Made by a program: the position numbers and the translations under genes. Under the pieces are notes generated by a model. It was not told the origin of the DNA and searched no databases. It saw only the letters and a list, made by a program, of their open reading frames with translations. From Lysinibacillus piscis (GTDB lineage: Bacteria > Bacillota > Bacilli > Bacillales_A > Planococcaceae): DNA of 64,000 nucleotides. The stretch spans positions 124,001 to 188,000 of the forward strand of contig NZ_BRZA01000001.1 in assembly GCF_026012395.1 (NCBI RefSeq). The letters run 5' to 3'. Of the stretch, positions 26,940-35,796 are shown one piece after another. Every line of letters begins with the position of its first letter. The first letter of the stretch is position 1.

Positions 26940-27052
26940 TTGTATTCTCCTTTGTAAAATAGCTTTCACACTATTTTAGTAATAACTACGACCAAAGGAT
27001 GAGAGCAAATTGCCCTGTCTGAAGTGCCGTAGTGTAGACCTTCTATGCCTAC
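26940..27052 (-). ncRNA. Structured queT 5' leader, candidate translational riboswitch
   Basis: On the minus strand the leader has a long-range stem (27028-27033 with 26985-26990), an inner hairpin (27011-27016 with 27002-27007), a 7-bp AT hairpin (26971-26977 with 26956-26962), and TCCTTTG at 26993-26999, a perfect complement of the CAAAGGA ribosome site (26948-26954). Pairing would hide the site. preQ1 riboswitches commonly precede queT genes, but I could not match the class I or II consensus. Confidence 0.55.
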
Positions 27053-27058
27053 CCAAGC

Positions 27059-27088
27059 ATTATAGCAAAAAAGCTTCCTGCTATACAA
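27059..27088 (-). promoter_or_regulatory. Promoter for queT
   Basis: Minus-strand TTGTAT, an 18-bp spacer and a perfect TATAAT (27059-27064). Start near 27052 gives a ~112-nt leader. A 7-bp inverted repeat TATAGCA/TGCTATA (27061-27085) overlaps it and may end the upstream SDR transcript. Confidence 0.6.
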
Positions 27089-27090
27089 GA

Positions 27091-27846
27091 CTATTTTGCC
27101 AACCAACCGCCATCAATTGGCATCACAGTTCCATGTATATAATCAGCTGCTTGACTCGCTAAATAAAGTGTTAAATTAGCTACCTCTATTGGTTGTGCCC
27201 AGCGACCTGCGGGTGTTTCATCAGCCACCCATTTAGCCATTGCACCATCGCCTACAAAATCGGCTCGATTCATCGGTGTTTGAATAGCTCCTGGGGCAAT
27301 CGCATTAGCACGAATACCTACCCGACAATAATCTAAATCTAACTGTTTCGTATAGCCAACAATGGCATGTTTGGAAGCTGTATAAGCTGCTCCACCTCCA
27401 CCTGCAACAAGCCCTGCAATGGAAGCCATATTAATAATAACACCTGCCTGACGTGCCACCATGGAAGGCAAAATGGCATTCGTTACAAGAAAGGTTCCTT
27501 TGACATTCGTATCCATAATTTGATTCCATAATGCCTCATCTGTCTCCAGTGTTTTCGCAAAGCCATCTAAAATACCTGCTGTATTGAGTAAAATATCAAT
27601 GTGCTGAAAGTTTGCCATCGCCTGCTGTACTGCTTGTTCGACATCCGCTAATGAAGCGACATTCCCTACATAATAAGCAAAACGCTGCGGGTATTGTTGC
27701 TGTAATGATTGTAAGCCTTGCTCTTCTCGGTCCATGCCAAATACTTGTGCACCATTTGCTAAAAAAGCGAGTGCTTGTGCCTGTCCTATACCAGAGGCTG
27801 CTCCTGTCACAAAAATGGTCTTGTTTTGATATTCTTCAAACTTCAT
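27091..27846 (-). CDS. Short-chain dehydrogenase/reductase (3-oxoacyl-ACP reductase-like)
   Basis: 251-residue classical SDR. NAD(P)-binding TGAASGIG near residue 15, the structural LNTAG (variant of NNAG), catalytic Ser in INMASIAG, and the YTASKHA motif (Tyr/Lys). The DREEQGL sequence after the second strand points to NADH rather than NADPH preference. Substrate cannot be told from sequence; many such genes are annotated as FabG or 2,3-butanediol/sorbitol dehydrogenases. It lies downstream of the Tad2-like gene after a terminator, so it is probably its own unit. Confidence 0.9.
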   Translation of the reverse strand: MKFEEYQNKTIFVTGAASGIGQAQALAFLANGAQVFGMDREEQGLQSLQQQYPQRFAYYVGNVASLADVEQAVQQAMANFQHIDILLNTAGILDGFAKTLETDEALWNQIMDTNVKGTFLVTNAILPSMVARQAGVIINMASIAGLVAGGGGAAYTASKHAIVGYTKQLDLDYCRVGIRANAIAPGAIQTPMNRADFVGDGAMAKWVADETPAGRWAQPIEVANLTLYLASQAADYIHGTVMPIDGGWLAK

Positions 27847-27861
27847 CTATGTTCACCTCAT

Positions 27862-27893
27862 CAAAAAAGTCTGTCCAATGGCTGAACAGACTT
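27862..27893 (-). terminator. Terminator after the Tad2-like gene
   Basis: AAGTCTGT and ACAGACTT arms (27867-27874 and 27886-27893) followed on the minus strand by TTTTTT. It separates the histidine kinase/Tad2-like pair from the SDR gene. Confidence 0.85.
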
Positions 27894-27900
27894 CATTGTC

Positions 27901-28122
27901 TTATTTTACAAGTACCCAATCTTCCGCTAATACATCGCAAACCGTTGGAGAGAACATTGTGTAGCCTTCCCCCTGTACATTAATTAAGAAATAAGGATTT
28001 AATGTTTCACCATCAAATGTACTTTGCCCAACCAATTTCACATATAACTCAGCGCCACCCCAACCTGCACGAATGACTTTTTCTCCTGCTTTGATATGCG
28101 GTAATATTTCTTCAAATGTCAT
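27901..28122 (-). CDS. DUF2829 (Tad2-like) small protein
   Basis: A 73-residue single-domain protein of the DUF2829 family, now called Tad2-like after phage proteins that sequester the Thoeris signalling molecule. Conserved features: FEEILPHIKAGEKVIRAGW at the start, PYFLIN in the middle and the terminal CDVLAEDWVLV. The ATG at 28122 has AAAGGAG 11 nt upstream; longer in-frame starts lie in the kinase gene. It follows the kinase by 16 nt and ends at a terminator, so the two are co-transcribed. Whether this chromosomal copy binds a nucleotide ligand is unknown. Confidence 0.88.
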   Translation of the reverse strand: MTFEEILPHIKAGEKVIRAGWGGAELYVKLVGQSTFDGETLNPYFLINVQGEGYTMFSPTVCDVLAEDWVLVK

Positions 28123-28138
28123 ATTTATAGATTCTCCT

Positions 28139-29446
28139 TTATTTGATTGGAATATGCACAATCGCCGTTGTAACAGATGATTTTGAGGAATGGATGTCAA
28201 TGCGTCCATCATATTTATGTACAATCTCTTTCACAATGAATAAGCCTTGTCCTCGAACTTTCCCCTGCTCTGCTCTTTTAGTCGAAAAACCTTTTTTAAA
28301 GATCATATCGACATTGGCAATTGTTGGACCTGTATTCGTCACTTCAAATTCATAGTGGGTATCATGTGCGCAGCAACGAATCGTAATCTTTCGTTGTTCC
28401 TCTGGCAGCTCACTTGTCGCATCCATCGCATTGTCAATTAAATTAGATAGAACTTTAATTAAGTCCGTTGTTTTGATTTTGCTAAAATCATTTTGCATGA
28501 TGGTAAATTCCATATCAATATGATGATTTTGCGCTGTTAATTTTTTGGTTTGCAATAAAATCGATAGTCCTGGATTATCAATATTCAATTTTAATGACTT
28601 AATCGCTTGCACTTCTTTGGACAATGAAAATAAATATTGTTGTGCCTGTTCAGGTCGATCTAATTGTAAAAATCCATTAATCACTTGGATATGATTAATA
28701 AAATCATGTCGTAAAGAGGTGATAGACGTAATTAAAGCTTTAATTTCCGTTTGATATGTATCCTCTGTCACTTCTACTTCCTTCGCCATTTCTTTTTGGT
28801 ACCATCTTTGCAGTAAAAGAAACGAGGCAATCACAATGATAATAAAAACACCATTAAAAATAAAGATAAAGAAATTGTCTGCAATGACCTTGCCTTTAAT
28901 GCCATTGAGCATATCAACACTAATGTCTACCCCAAGATAACCGATAATTTGCCCATCTTTATTTTTAATAGGTGCACCGACAGAAAGATAATCGCCATAT
29001 TTCTCATCCTTCAATACCTCAGTAACAAATGTCTCACCTTCATAAGCCTGTTTCACTTGCTTAGCAGGTACAGTAGCTGTTTCACCAATATCAAAGCCCT
29101 TCGAAATACTGCGAGGCATTCCGATAATGAGTGCTTTCATGACCTCTGGATTTTCCACTTTTAATGTATATACATATAATGCGCCTATTTTAATTCTAGC
29201 ATCATTTAAATATTCACGTATCCGCCAATATTCTTCATTTCTTTCAGGTTCTTGTAAAAATCGTTGATACGTATCCACATCAAATGTATCTGCAATGGAT
29301 TTGGCTGCCTCTATCGTTTGATTCGCAATGGCCTCCTCTACAGTCTTTTTAATTTTCACATAGGAAGTAAAAATATTTAAACTTGTAAATAACACTGATA
29401 ATAAAATAGATAGTAGTAATATTAGTCGTATTTTCCTATTTTTCAT
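28139..29446 (-). CDS. Orphan sensor histidine kinase (CitA/DcuS type with Cache-like sensor)
   Basis: 435 residues. First transmembrane helix ~8-30, an extracytoplasmic Cache/PAS-like sensor (~35-195; YLSVGAPIKNKDGQIIGYLGVDIS), second helix ~200-220, a phospho-acceptor helix of the SpoOB/LytS kind (SLRHDFINHIQVINGFLQL, His near residue 254) and a HATPase domain with NLIDNAMDA (N box) and GQGLFIVKEI (G box). No response regulator is adjacent, which is unusual for this class where kinase and regulator are normally paired. It is co-transcribed with the Tad2-like gene. Confidence 0.9.
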   Translation of the reverse strand: MKNRKIRLILLLSILLSVLFTSLNIFTSYVKIKKTVEEAIANQTIEAAKSIADTFDVDTYQRFLQEPERNEEYWRIREYLNDARIKIGALYVYTLKVENPEVMKALIIGMPRSISKGFDIGETATVPAKQVKQAYEGETFVTEVLKDEKYGDYLSVGAPIKNKDGQIIGYLGVDISVDMLNGIKGKVIADNFFIFIFNGVFIIIVIASFLLLQRWYQKEMAKEVEVTEDTYQTEIKALITSITSLRHDFINHIQVINGFLQLDRPEQAQQYLFSLSKEVQAIKSLKLNIDNPGLSILLQTKKLTAQNHHIDMEFTIMQNDFSKIKTTDLIKVLSNLIDNAMDATSELPEEQRKITIRCCAHDTHYEFEVTNTGPTIANVDMIFKKGFSTKRAEQGKVRGQGLFIVKEIVHKYDGRIDIHSSKSSVTTAIVHIPIK

Positions 29447-29649
29447 ATAATTCGGTATTTCCTCATCTCTTCAATGGCAACGATTTCATGTATATTTTTT
29501 AATGTAGAAATGCTAAGAAGCCACTATTTATATTAAAAATCATCATTAATACTACTATCATACTACAATTTTGTTGATTTGTTATCGTTGTTTTCAATAT
29601 ATTTACTCACTAATGTGATGAATACCCATCCTATGACTTTTCTCACAGT
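29447..29649. other. AT-rich intergenic stretch
   Basis: About 200 bp between the adenylyltransferase end and the kinase start. It is AT-rich, presumably holds the kinase promoter, and shows no ORF, repeat or convincing promoter element. Confidence 0.5.
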
Positions 29650-30519
29650 TCAATTATTTTGTCTATACAGTTGTTCAATATAGGTCTTGACGTTTTCACC
29701 ATATGCTGGTACAGAGGTATGAAGTATTGTTGCAACGGTGTTGGATGTAGCTATAAATAATGCCATCGCTTGCGTCAACGCATGCCATGTCGCCTCTACT
29801 GATGACAAATGATATGTTTTTACAAATGTTTCATGCTCCTGTGTCGTTAAAAACGCAGGCAGATATTTATAGCGTTTTCCCACACTTACACTAAACTGCG
29901 TCTCAAACCCTACTCGCCATGCTAACATCCGCAATAGCTCTTCTCGAACAATTTTCTCGAACAAATCATTTGCATACAACAGCTCCTGTCGACAAAGCCC
30001 TTTGACCACATTTGTAGCACTCAGCCAAAATTCATTGTAACAATCTTCAAAAAAGCGAACTGTGGGCTGTTTTATATGATAATGGCAATCTGTCGGCACT
30101 GCCATTGGAGGGCAACGACGATCCTTATCTAGCAAAATTTCTAGTAAGCCATCTCCCGCTAAATACAAGGATAGCTCCTCCAATGGAATTAACGTCAAAT
30201 CAATTCTTGAATGATCTGTAAATAACATTAAATACGAAAACCAATTGCCTAGCTCTGGAGGGAATAGAGCCATATTTTCAGGCGTTTGCATCATGAGACG
30301 CTCACCTAAAAAATCAAGCCATTGGACATCCTGCAAAAAAGATGTCATATCTGTCACGACAAACGACACATCATAATCCTGAAAATGATCTGGTGGTACA
30401 TTAGGATTTGTACGTGAACCTTCTAGCCCTACGATACGAACACGTTCATCGCTCATTGCAAAATCAAATAAATAATCAATTGGACGAATCGATTGTTGCA
30501 TGATATTGTGCTTTTCCAT
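29650..30519 (-). CDS. Aminoglycoside 6-adenylyltransferase, ANT(6)-like
   Basis: 289-residue nucleotidyltransferase of the AadK/ANT(6) family, which adenylylates streptomycin at position 6. The catalytic start VGLEGSRTNPNVP and the metal-binding FQDYDVSFVVTD (Asp-x-Asp) are intact, with SRIDLTLIP carrying a third acidic residue and the C-terminal helical domain present. B. subtilis carries a chromosomal aadK of the same type. It is 18 nt downstream of pgeF. Actual resistance is not certain from sequence. Confidence 0.9.
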   Translation of the reverse strand: MEKHNIMQQSIRPIDYLFDFAMSDERVRIVGLEGSRTNPNVPPDHFQDYDVSFVVTDMTSFLQDVQWLDFLGERLMMQTPENMALFPPELGNWFSYLMLFTDHSRIDLTLIPLEELSLYLAGDGLLEILLDKDRRCPPMAVPTDCHYHIKQPTVRFFEDCYNEFWLSATNVVKGLCRQELLYANDLFEKIVREELLRMLAWRVGFETQFSVSVGKRYKYLPAFLTTQEHETFVKTYHLSSVEATWHALTQAMALFIATSNTVATILHTSVPAYGENVKTYIEQLYRQNN

Positions 30520-30537
30520 TACTTATAGCCTTTCTCT

Positions 30538-31302
30538 TTATTTTTGTTGAAGCATGATAAAACTAATATGTCTTCCCGCTTGCTTATCTTGTCTATACGA
30601 AAAGCCCTCTGCACTTGTGTATGTGCAAGTAGTATCCATTTGAATTTGCTGTGCTGGAATCCCAGCCAGCTCACATTGACGTTTAACCGTTTGCTGATTA
30701 TCAATATGATATTTATTCGTTTTTTCATTATATACGATAAAATCATCTGCATAGCCTAAACGATGAAATTGCTCATAGACATCCCCATCTACTTCAAAAC
30801 ATTGCTGACTCAATGCCATCCCTATATGCACATGAAAATCTTGTGGCTGACAATGCTCCTGCTCCATTAAATGCTGCAACAGCTTACTCGTAATTTCTCG
30901 CACTGTGCCTTGCCAACCAGAGTGCACAACACCCACTAACCCTTTGACTTCATTATAAAAAATGACAGGCACACAATCCGCTGTAAAGCCACATAAGAGC
31001 ACGTTCGGCTCCAATGTGTACAACGCATCTGTATTCGCAATGGCTGTTTCCATCTGCATAGCCCCTCGCCCTGCATCTTCATGTGTTACACAGTGAAAAT
31101 TAGCACTATGTGTTTGCTGCATACAAACAAATTGCTCTAGTGGTATTCCTAACATGGAAGCAAGTTGTTGACGATTTTCGATGATATGCGCTTGATTTGT
31201 ACATATATGCAATGCCATATTATTATACTCTGGCGCATGCTCATCCTTTAATGTCGTACCTGCTATAATATGTGGTGGTCCTTCATAAAACGTTACCTTC
31301 AC
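30538..31302 (-). CDS. pgeF: Peptidoglycan editing factor / multicopper-polyphenol oxidase family (YlmD-like)
   Basis: 254-residue DUF152 protein. Family signature residues of the metal site are seen: QTHSANFH, GFTADCVPVIF (Cys) and GVVHSGWQGTVREI (His). Members act as purine nucleoside phosphorylase/adenosine deaminase (LACC1-like) or prevent mis-incorporation of Ser into peptidoglycan. The B. subtilis ylmD sits near the cell division genes; this copy is in the accessory block and may be a paralogue. Start is GTG with GGAAGGGTG upstream. Overlapping or close to the ANT gene; shared transcription is likely. Confidence 0.88.
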   Translation of the reverse strand: MKVTFYEGPPHIIAGTTLKDEHAPEYNNMALHICTNQAHIIENRQQLASMLGIPLEQFVCMQQTHSANFHCVTHEDAGRGAMQMETAIANTDALYTLEPNVLLCGFTADCVPVIFYNEVKGLVGVVHSGWQGTVREITSKLLQHLMEQEHCQPQDFHVHIGMALSQQCFEVDGDVYEQFHRLGYADDFIVYNEKTNKYHIDNQQTVKRQCELAGIPAQQIQMDTTCTYTSAEGFSYRQDKQAGRHISFIMLQQK

Positions 31303-31335
31303 TCTATCACCCTTCCAGCATGGACTTTTATTCCT

Positions 31336-33021
31336 TTAAAGTAACTTAAATTGCTTCACATATTGATTAAGGTTTTCTGCCATTTTAGCCAATTGACCTG
31401 AGCTATTTGTAATTTCCTCCATTGTACTCGATGTTTGCTGAATTGTCGCAGATGTTTGTTGCACACCTGCAGCCGATTCTTCAGAAATAGCAGCAATTTC
31501 ATCTACAGCTTTATTAATATAGGTGGAGTTTTCTACAATTTGCCCCAAATTGCCTGATACAGTAGCAATATTTTCGACCATCGCCGTAATAGCACCTTCA
31601 ATATCCATAAAGGTAGTACTTGTTTCAGCGATTTGCATTGTGCCATTCTTCACTTCGCCATAACTTGATTGTAAAGCATTGGATACGTTAGAGGCTTCGC
31701 CCACAATTTGCTCAACAATTCTTGAAATATCCACAACTGACAACGAAACTTGCTCCGCTAGTTTACGTACTTCATCCGCTACGACAGCAAAGCCTTTGCC
31801 TTGCTCTCCTGCACGTGCCGCTTCAATAGCTGCATTTAAAGCTAATAAATTCGTTTGATCAGCAATGGAATGAATAACTGCTACTAATTTCGAAATTTCC
31901 TGCGTTTTATCATTCAGACCTTCTACACGAATAACTGCCTCATGTACAATCCCATCAATTTTTGTCATTTGCTGTGTCGATGTTTCCATTAATGTACGAC
32001 CTGTATCTGTTAGCTGAAGCACATTATCTGAATTCTTGGCAACTTCTCCACCATTATGACTCGCCTCATGTACACGCAATACAAAATCGCCCATATGGCT
32101 TGCTAAATCACTTGCATGGCTCGCTTGCGATTCTGCACCTTCTGCAATTTCATGCATTGTCACCGCCACTTGCCCTGTACCTGTTTTCACTTCATTAGCA
32201 GATTGAGATAACTCCTCACTATGTGCTGCTACTTCATTTGAAATATCTTGAATTTGTTGTAGCATATCTTTTAATTTACTACTCATTGTATTTGTCGCTT
32301 CAGTTAATTGTCCAATCTCATCTCGTGATTGAATAGTCAGGTTTTCTTCACTTAAATCACCATCTGCAATTTGCTGTACGCGCTTGGAAATGCGTCGAAT
32401 TGGACTTGAAATAGCTGTCGCACTATAGAAAGCCATGCTTAATGCAAGAATGATTAACAGAATCACTGTCCCAACAGTAATAATATTGTTATTACGCAAA
32501 TCTTTCACTAAACTTTCCCCAGTTTTATTGACTGATTTTTCACGCTCAAGTGCCATTGTTTCAAAGTTTTCCTGAATTGCTCGTGCATCCCGATCCTTCG
32601 TCACCAAATAAATCATTGCTGTATTTTTATCGCCAGCTTCATACGTTGGTAATACTTTTTCTTCAATATATTGATTCCATTCATTGGATTTGGCAATATA
32701 GGTTGCTAATTCCTCTGATTTAGAAAGTTTTAACGCTTTTTCTTCTTCCTTAATCGCAACATCTTTATAAAGTTGGTATTTTTCCTTGTGTAATGGTTCG
32801 CCTGTTAAAATATAGCCACGTACAGCTGCCATTTTGACAGACATAGCATTCGCTAAATGTTGATTGATGCTAGAAATCGCTAATTCCTCATGCACCATCT
32901 CTTCCAATTCTTTTTTCATTTGATTACTCGTGTAAACCGTATAGCTACTTTGTATTATTATCCCTATTAATATGATGGAAAATATAAATAAAATTTTTCC
33001 TCGTATCGTTTTCAAACGCAT
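31336..33021 (-). CDS. Methyl-accepting chemotaxis protein
   Basis: ~561 residues: first membrane helix ~10-32, a periplasmic four-helix-bundle sensor (~33-185; '[15 protein letters not shown]' is typical of 4HB_MCP), second helix ~187-207, HAMP (~208-262, [22 protein letters not shown]), and a long cytoplasmic signalling hairpin with the conserved tip [23 protein letters not shown]. Ends without a CheR-tether pentapeptide. The start at 33021 (ATG after GGGGGA, 7 nt) is preferred over an ATG six bases earlier. Ligand unknown. Confidence 0.94.
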   Translation of the reverse strand: MRLKTIRGKILFIFSIILIGIIIQSSYTVYTSNQMKKELEEMVHEELAISSINQHLANAMSVKMAAVRGYILTGEPLHKEKYQLYKDVAIKEEEKALKLSKSEELATYIAKSNEWNQYIEEKVLPTYEAGDKNTAMIYLVTKDRDARAIQENFETMALEREKSVNKTGESLVKDLRNNNIITVGTVILLIILALSMAFYSATAISSPIRRISKRVQQIADGDLSEENLTIQSRDEIGQLTEATNTMSSKLKDMLQQIQDISNEVAAHSEELSQSANEVKTGTGQVAVTMHEIAEGAESQASHASDLASHMGDFVLRVHEASHNGGEVAKNSDNVLQLTDTGRTLMETSTQQMTKIDGIVHEAVIRVEGLNDKTQEISKLVAVIHSIADQTNLLALNAAIEAARAGEQGKGFAVVADEVRKLAEQVSLSVVDISRIVEQIVGEASNVSNALQSSYGEVKNGTMQIAETSTTFMDIEGAITAMVENIATVSGNLGQIVENSTYINKAVDEIAAISEESAAGVQQTSATIQQTSSTMEEITNSSGQLAKMAENLNQYVKQFKLL

Positions 33022-33185
33022 ACCCATTCCCCCTAAAATAAGATTGCTTCTTCAACATTTTGCTAAAGCGTAGCATGTTTTCTGTATCATGACGCATGTT
33101 ATCTACTTTTATTAATTAATATAACAAAACAGCTAAAATTCGACAATATCCGACTTTCTCGTCATTTTAACGCTGTAAACAAATC

Positions 33186-33240
33186 AAAACCCGAACTTTC
33201 CACATAACACACATCGCATGTTTTGTGATGGTTCGGGCTT
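33186..33240 (-). terminator. Terminator after ogt
   Basis: AACCCGAAC (33188-33196) pairs with GTTCGGGCTT (33231-33240) around a ~34-nt loop; minus-strand T-rich tail follows. Confidence 0.7.
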
Positions 33241-33244
33241 TTTC

Positions 33245-33742
33245 TTAATCAGATTGGACTGATGAAAATTTTTGCTCATGCTGTAGAAGCCATTCTTTAC
33301 GCCAAATGCCTCCACCATAGCCTGTTAATGTACCATTTGCACCAATGACACGATGGCATGGCACAATAATTGTCAACTCATTTTTATTATTAGCCCCCCC
33401 TACCGCACGTACCGCTTTCTCATTATTAATAAGCTGTGCAATGTCCTTATAAGAAGCCGTTTGACCATAGGCGACAGTTGTTAATGCCTGCCAAACTTTT
33501 TGCTGAAAAGCCGTTCCAGCTCCTTCAAAGCAATAGGGTACAGTGAATACTTGACGTTCACCAAGAAAATATTCATGAATTTGCTGATAACAATCGAGTA
33601 AAACTTGTGGTGTATCCTCTTGGGCTACATACACAATGTGCTCTCGCTCAACAAAAATGAGTGCATAAATCTCTGTATCTGAAGAAACTAATTCTAAAAT
33701 ACCAAGAGGAGATTGATAATCGAGTCTATATTGTGCTGTCAT
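33245..33742 (-). CDS. ogt: Methylated-DNA-[protein]-cysteine S-methyltransferase
   Basis: 165-residue suicide repair protein that removes O6-methylguanine by transferring the methyl group to its active Cys, present in IIVPCHRVIGANG. The KVWQALTTVAYGQTASY DNA-binding segment and the GGGIWRKEWLL tail are also typical. ATG 33742 has GGAGG upstream; a start ten residues earlier is unsupported. A 26-bp perfect palindrome lies 113 bp upstream, in the gap to the divergent 7TM-GGDEF gene. Confidence 0.95.
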   Translation of the reverse strand: MTAQYRLDYQSPLGILELVSSDTEIYALIFVEREHIVYVAQEDTPQVLLDCYQQIHEYFLGERQVFTVPYCFEGAGTAFQQKVWQALTTVAYGQTASYKDIAQLINNEKAVRAVGGANNKNELTIIVPCHRVIGANGTLTGYGGGIWRKEWLLQHEQKFSSVQSD

Positions 33743-33854
33743 AAAGTGACCTCCATATATAAAAAGTAGCATTGTCTTCGTTAAATGTCCGTTTATTATT
33801 ATTGTAGCTTTATTTAGCCTACATTAACAGCCATTATTCCTCTCAGCCTTGTGC

Positions 33855-33880
33855 CGAATGTTAAATAAATTTAACATTCG
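33855..33880. promoter_or_regulatory. 26-bp perfect palindrome in the ogt/GGDEF intergenic region
   Basis: Twelve-base arms CGAATGTTAAAT and ATTTAACATTCG with a 2-bp AA centre match perfectly. No T-run follows, so an operator is more likely than a terminator. No binding protein is recognised. Confidence 0.55.
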
Positions 33881-33946
33881 ATTGCTATATTAATTGTATA
33901 TTTCGTATTAGAATGTATTAATAATAAAAAAATAGGAGCTATCTCT

Positions 33947-35740
33947 ATGCATAGAAATCATCTGATAAAAAATAACTTACTTATCTGTCTTTTTATTTTA
34001 TTATTATTCTGTCTCCTCATCATGCCAAGCTTTTCTGTACGAGCTACAGAACAATCTGATGCCATTGTACTTGGGAAACATTACGACATTTTACGCGATT
34101 CATCCAAAACCATTACAATCGAAGGCATAATTAACGGTACACATGCTGATGCATTTACCGCTAGCGAAGAAGACTATTTACTATTTTGGCATACAGATGA
34201 TACGATTTGGCTCAGATTATCCACTGAAAATTTGCTACAAAAAGAGCAAAAATATTGGATTGAAGTGATTGATAAACTGGACAAAATTGAAATGTTTTTC
34301 GTCAAACAGGATGGCTCTTACCATGTAGAAAAGAGGGGTATTGCCAATCTTTCCACACAAAAAATCCAATTCCGCTCCAATTTATTTTCCATAACAGATC
34401 CATCAATCAAAGAAATATACATAAAGCTAGACGGTGGCTTACCACTTAGCATGATTTCTTATTTATATACAGAGGATGGCTTTATTAATAAAGTCATTAG
34501 CTATAAGTATTTTTCAGGTATTTTTTATGGATTTCTATTTGCACTGCTTATTTATAATTTATTTTTGTATTTCTCCTTAAAAGAAAGAGCCTACTTCTAT
34601 TACGTTTTATATACTTTTAGTTTTATTTTGTACCAAGCAACGATGAACTCTTTAGATATTGAACTAGCAGGACAGCTATTCCCTAAATGGTTTTTCATGA
34701 AATCATTGGTGATCAGTGTTGATTTTTTATTGCTGTGTATGCTGTTATTTTCCATGGAATTTCTTGAATTAAAAAAATATTTACCTCGCTTTTATCAAGT
34801 AAGTAAATTATTAATAGGCGTTATTTTTGTATCCTTTATTGTCGCTTTATTTGTTTCGAGCGTTGAAGCCGTTAATGATTTTGCTACAGTGCTATCGATC
34901 TTTGTTCTCAGCTTTTTATGGCTATCGGGTCTACTTGTTTGGCTCAAAGGGCATAAAATGGCACGGTTTTATATGATTGGTTGGACTGTGTTACTTAGCT
35001 CTGTCATTATCCAAGCGTTAAGTTTTTTAAGTATCATTCCGTTCCATCCCAATATTTTCGAGCATATCCCTGCTATTGGTGCTATGTTTGAATCCATCTT
35101 ATTATCACTAGCATTAGCAGATAAAATTAATTTAATTAAACAAGAGCACCATACCATGCAAAAAACATTAAACGATATGCTTGAATCAAAAGTACAAGCA
35201 CGCACACAGCAACTGGAGCAGGCCAAAATGGAGCTTGAAAAGTTAGCTAATACAGACCGACTTACGCAAATTGCCAATCGAGTACGTTTAGATACAATTT
35301 TAGAACAGCAATTTGAATTAGCCATCCAGCATCATACACCCTTTTCAATCATTTTATTAGACATTGATAATTTTAAGGCTGTCAATGATGAATTTGGTCA
35401 TCAAATTGGGGATACCGTGTTAATAGAGGTGGCCAAGCTTTTAACAAATGTGATTCGTACACAAGATACAGTTGGTAGATGGGGTGGCGAGGAATTTTTA
35501 GTGATTTGTCCACAAACCTCACTAGAAGAAGCGTTACAGCTTGCTGAGAAACTTCGTCAACAGCTAGGAAATCATGTGTTTCCTGTTGTCCAGCACAAAA
35601 CAAGTAGCTTTGGTGTCACATGCTATCAGGAAAAGGATACACTGCATACGCTGTTATCAAGATGTGATGTAGCACTCTATCAAGCCAAAAAGAATGGCAG
35701 AAATCGAGTGGAGTTTAGACAAGAGCAGCAGTTATCTTAG
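33947..35740 (+). CDS. 7TMR-DISM diguanylate cyclase
   Basis: 597 residues. N-terminal signal/membrane segment ~10-32, an extracytoplasmic carbohydrate-binding-like DISMED2 domain (~40-165), seven predicted membrane helices (~180-390), a short coiled coil (~395-430) and a C-terminal GGDEF domain (~440-597). The active site is GRWGGEEFLVI (GGEEF, about 513-517), with an intact RTQD inhibitory I-site just before it, unlike the soluble GGDEF protein at 5236. Should synthesise c-di-GMP in response to an external signal. Start ATG after AGGAGC. Terminator follows. Confidence 0.93.
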   Translation: MHRNHLIKNNLLICLFILLLFCLLIMPSFSVRATEQSDAIVLGKHYDILRDSSKTITIEGIINGTHADAFTASEEDYLLFWHTDDTIWLRLSTENLLQKEQKYWIEVIDKLDKIEMFFVKQDGSYHVEKRGIANLSTQKIQFRSNLFSITDPSIKEIYIKLDGGLPLSMISYLYTEDGFINKVISYKYFSGIFYGFLFALLIYNLFLYFSLKERAYFYYVLYTFSFILYQATMNSLDIELAGQLFPKWFFMKSLVISVDFLLLCMLLFSMEFLELKKYLPRFYQVSKLLIGVIFVSFIVALFVSSVEAVNDFATVLSIFVLSFLWLSGLLVWLKGHKMARFYMIGWTVLLSSVIIQALSFLSIIPFHPNIFEHIPAIGAMFESILLSLALADKINLIKQEHHTMQKTLNDMLESKVQARTQQLEQAKMELEKLANTDRLTQIANRVRLDTILEQQFELAIQHHTPFSIILLDIDNFKAVNDEFGHQIGDTVLIEVAKLLTNVIRTQDTVGRWGGEEFLVICPQTSLEEALQLAEKLRQQLGNHVFPVVQHKTSSFGVTCYQEKDTLHTLLSRCDVALYQAKKNGRNRVEFRQEQQLS

Positions 35741-35747
35741 CTCATAT

Positions 35748-35790
35748 AAAAGACTAAGTACCCTAGATGTAGTGGATACTTAGTCTTTTT
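35748..35790. terminator. Bidirectional terminator between the GGDEF gene and dinG
   Basis: AAAAGACTAAGTA (35748-35760) pairs with TACTTAGTCTTTT (35777-35789), loop 16 nt, T-runs on both sides. Confidence 0.92.
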
Positions 35791-35796
35791 AACTAT

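Noticed and set aside
26940-27052. queT leader as a confirmed preQ1-I or preQ1-II riboswitch
   Set aside because: Key consensus stretches could not be matched by eye, so only a candidate structured leader is reported.
33855-33880. Reading the perfect palindrome as a terminator or LexA site
   Set aside because: No T-run follows on either strand and the half-sites do not fit CGAAC/GTTCG.
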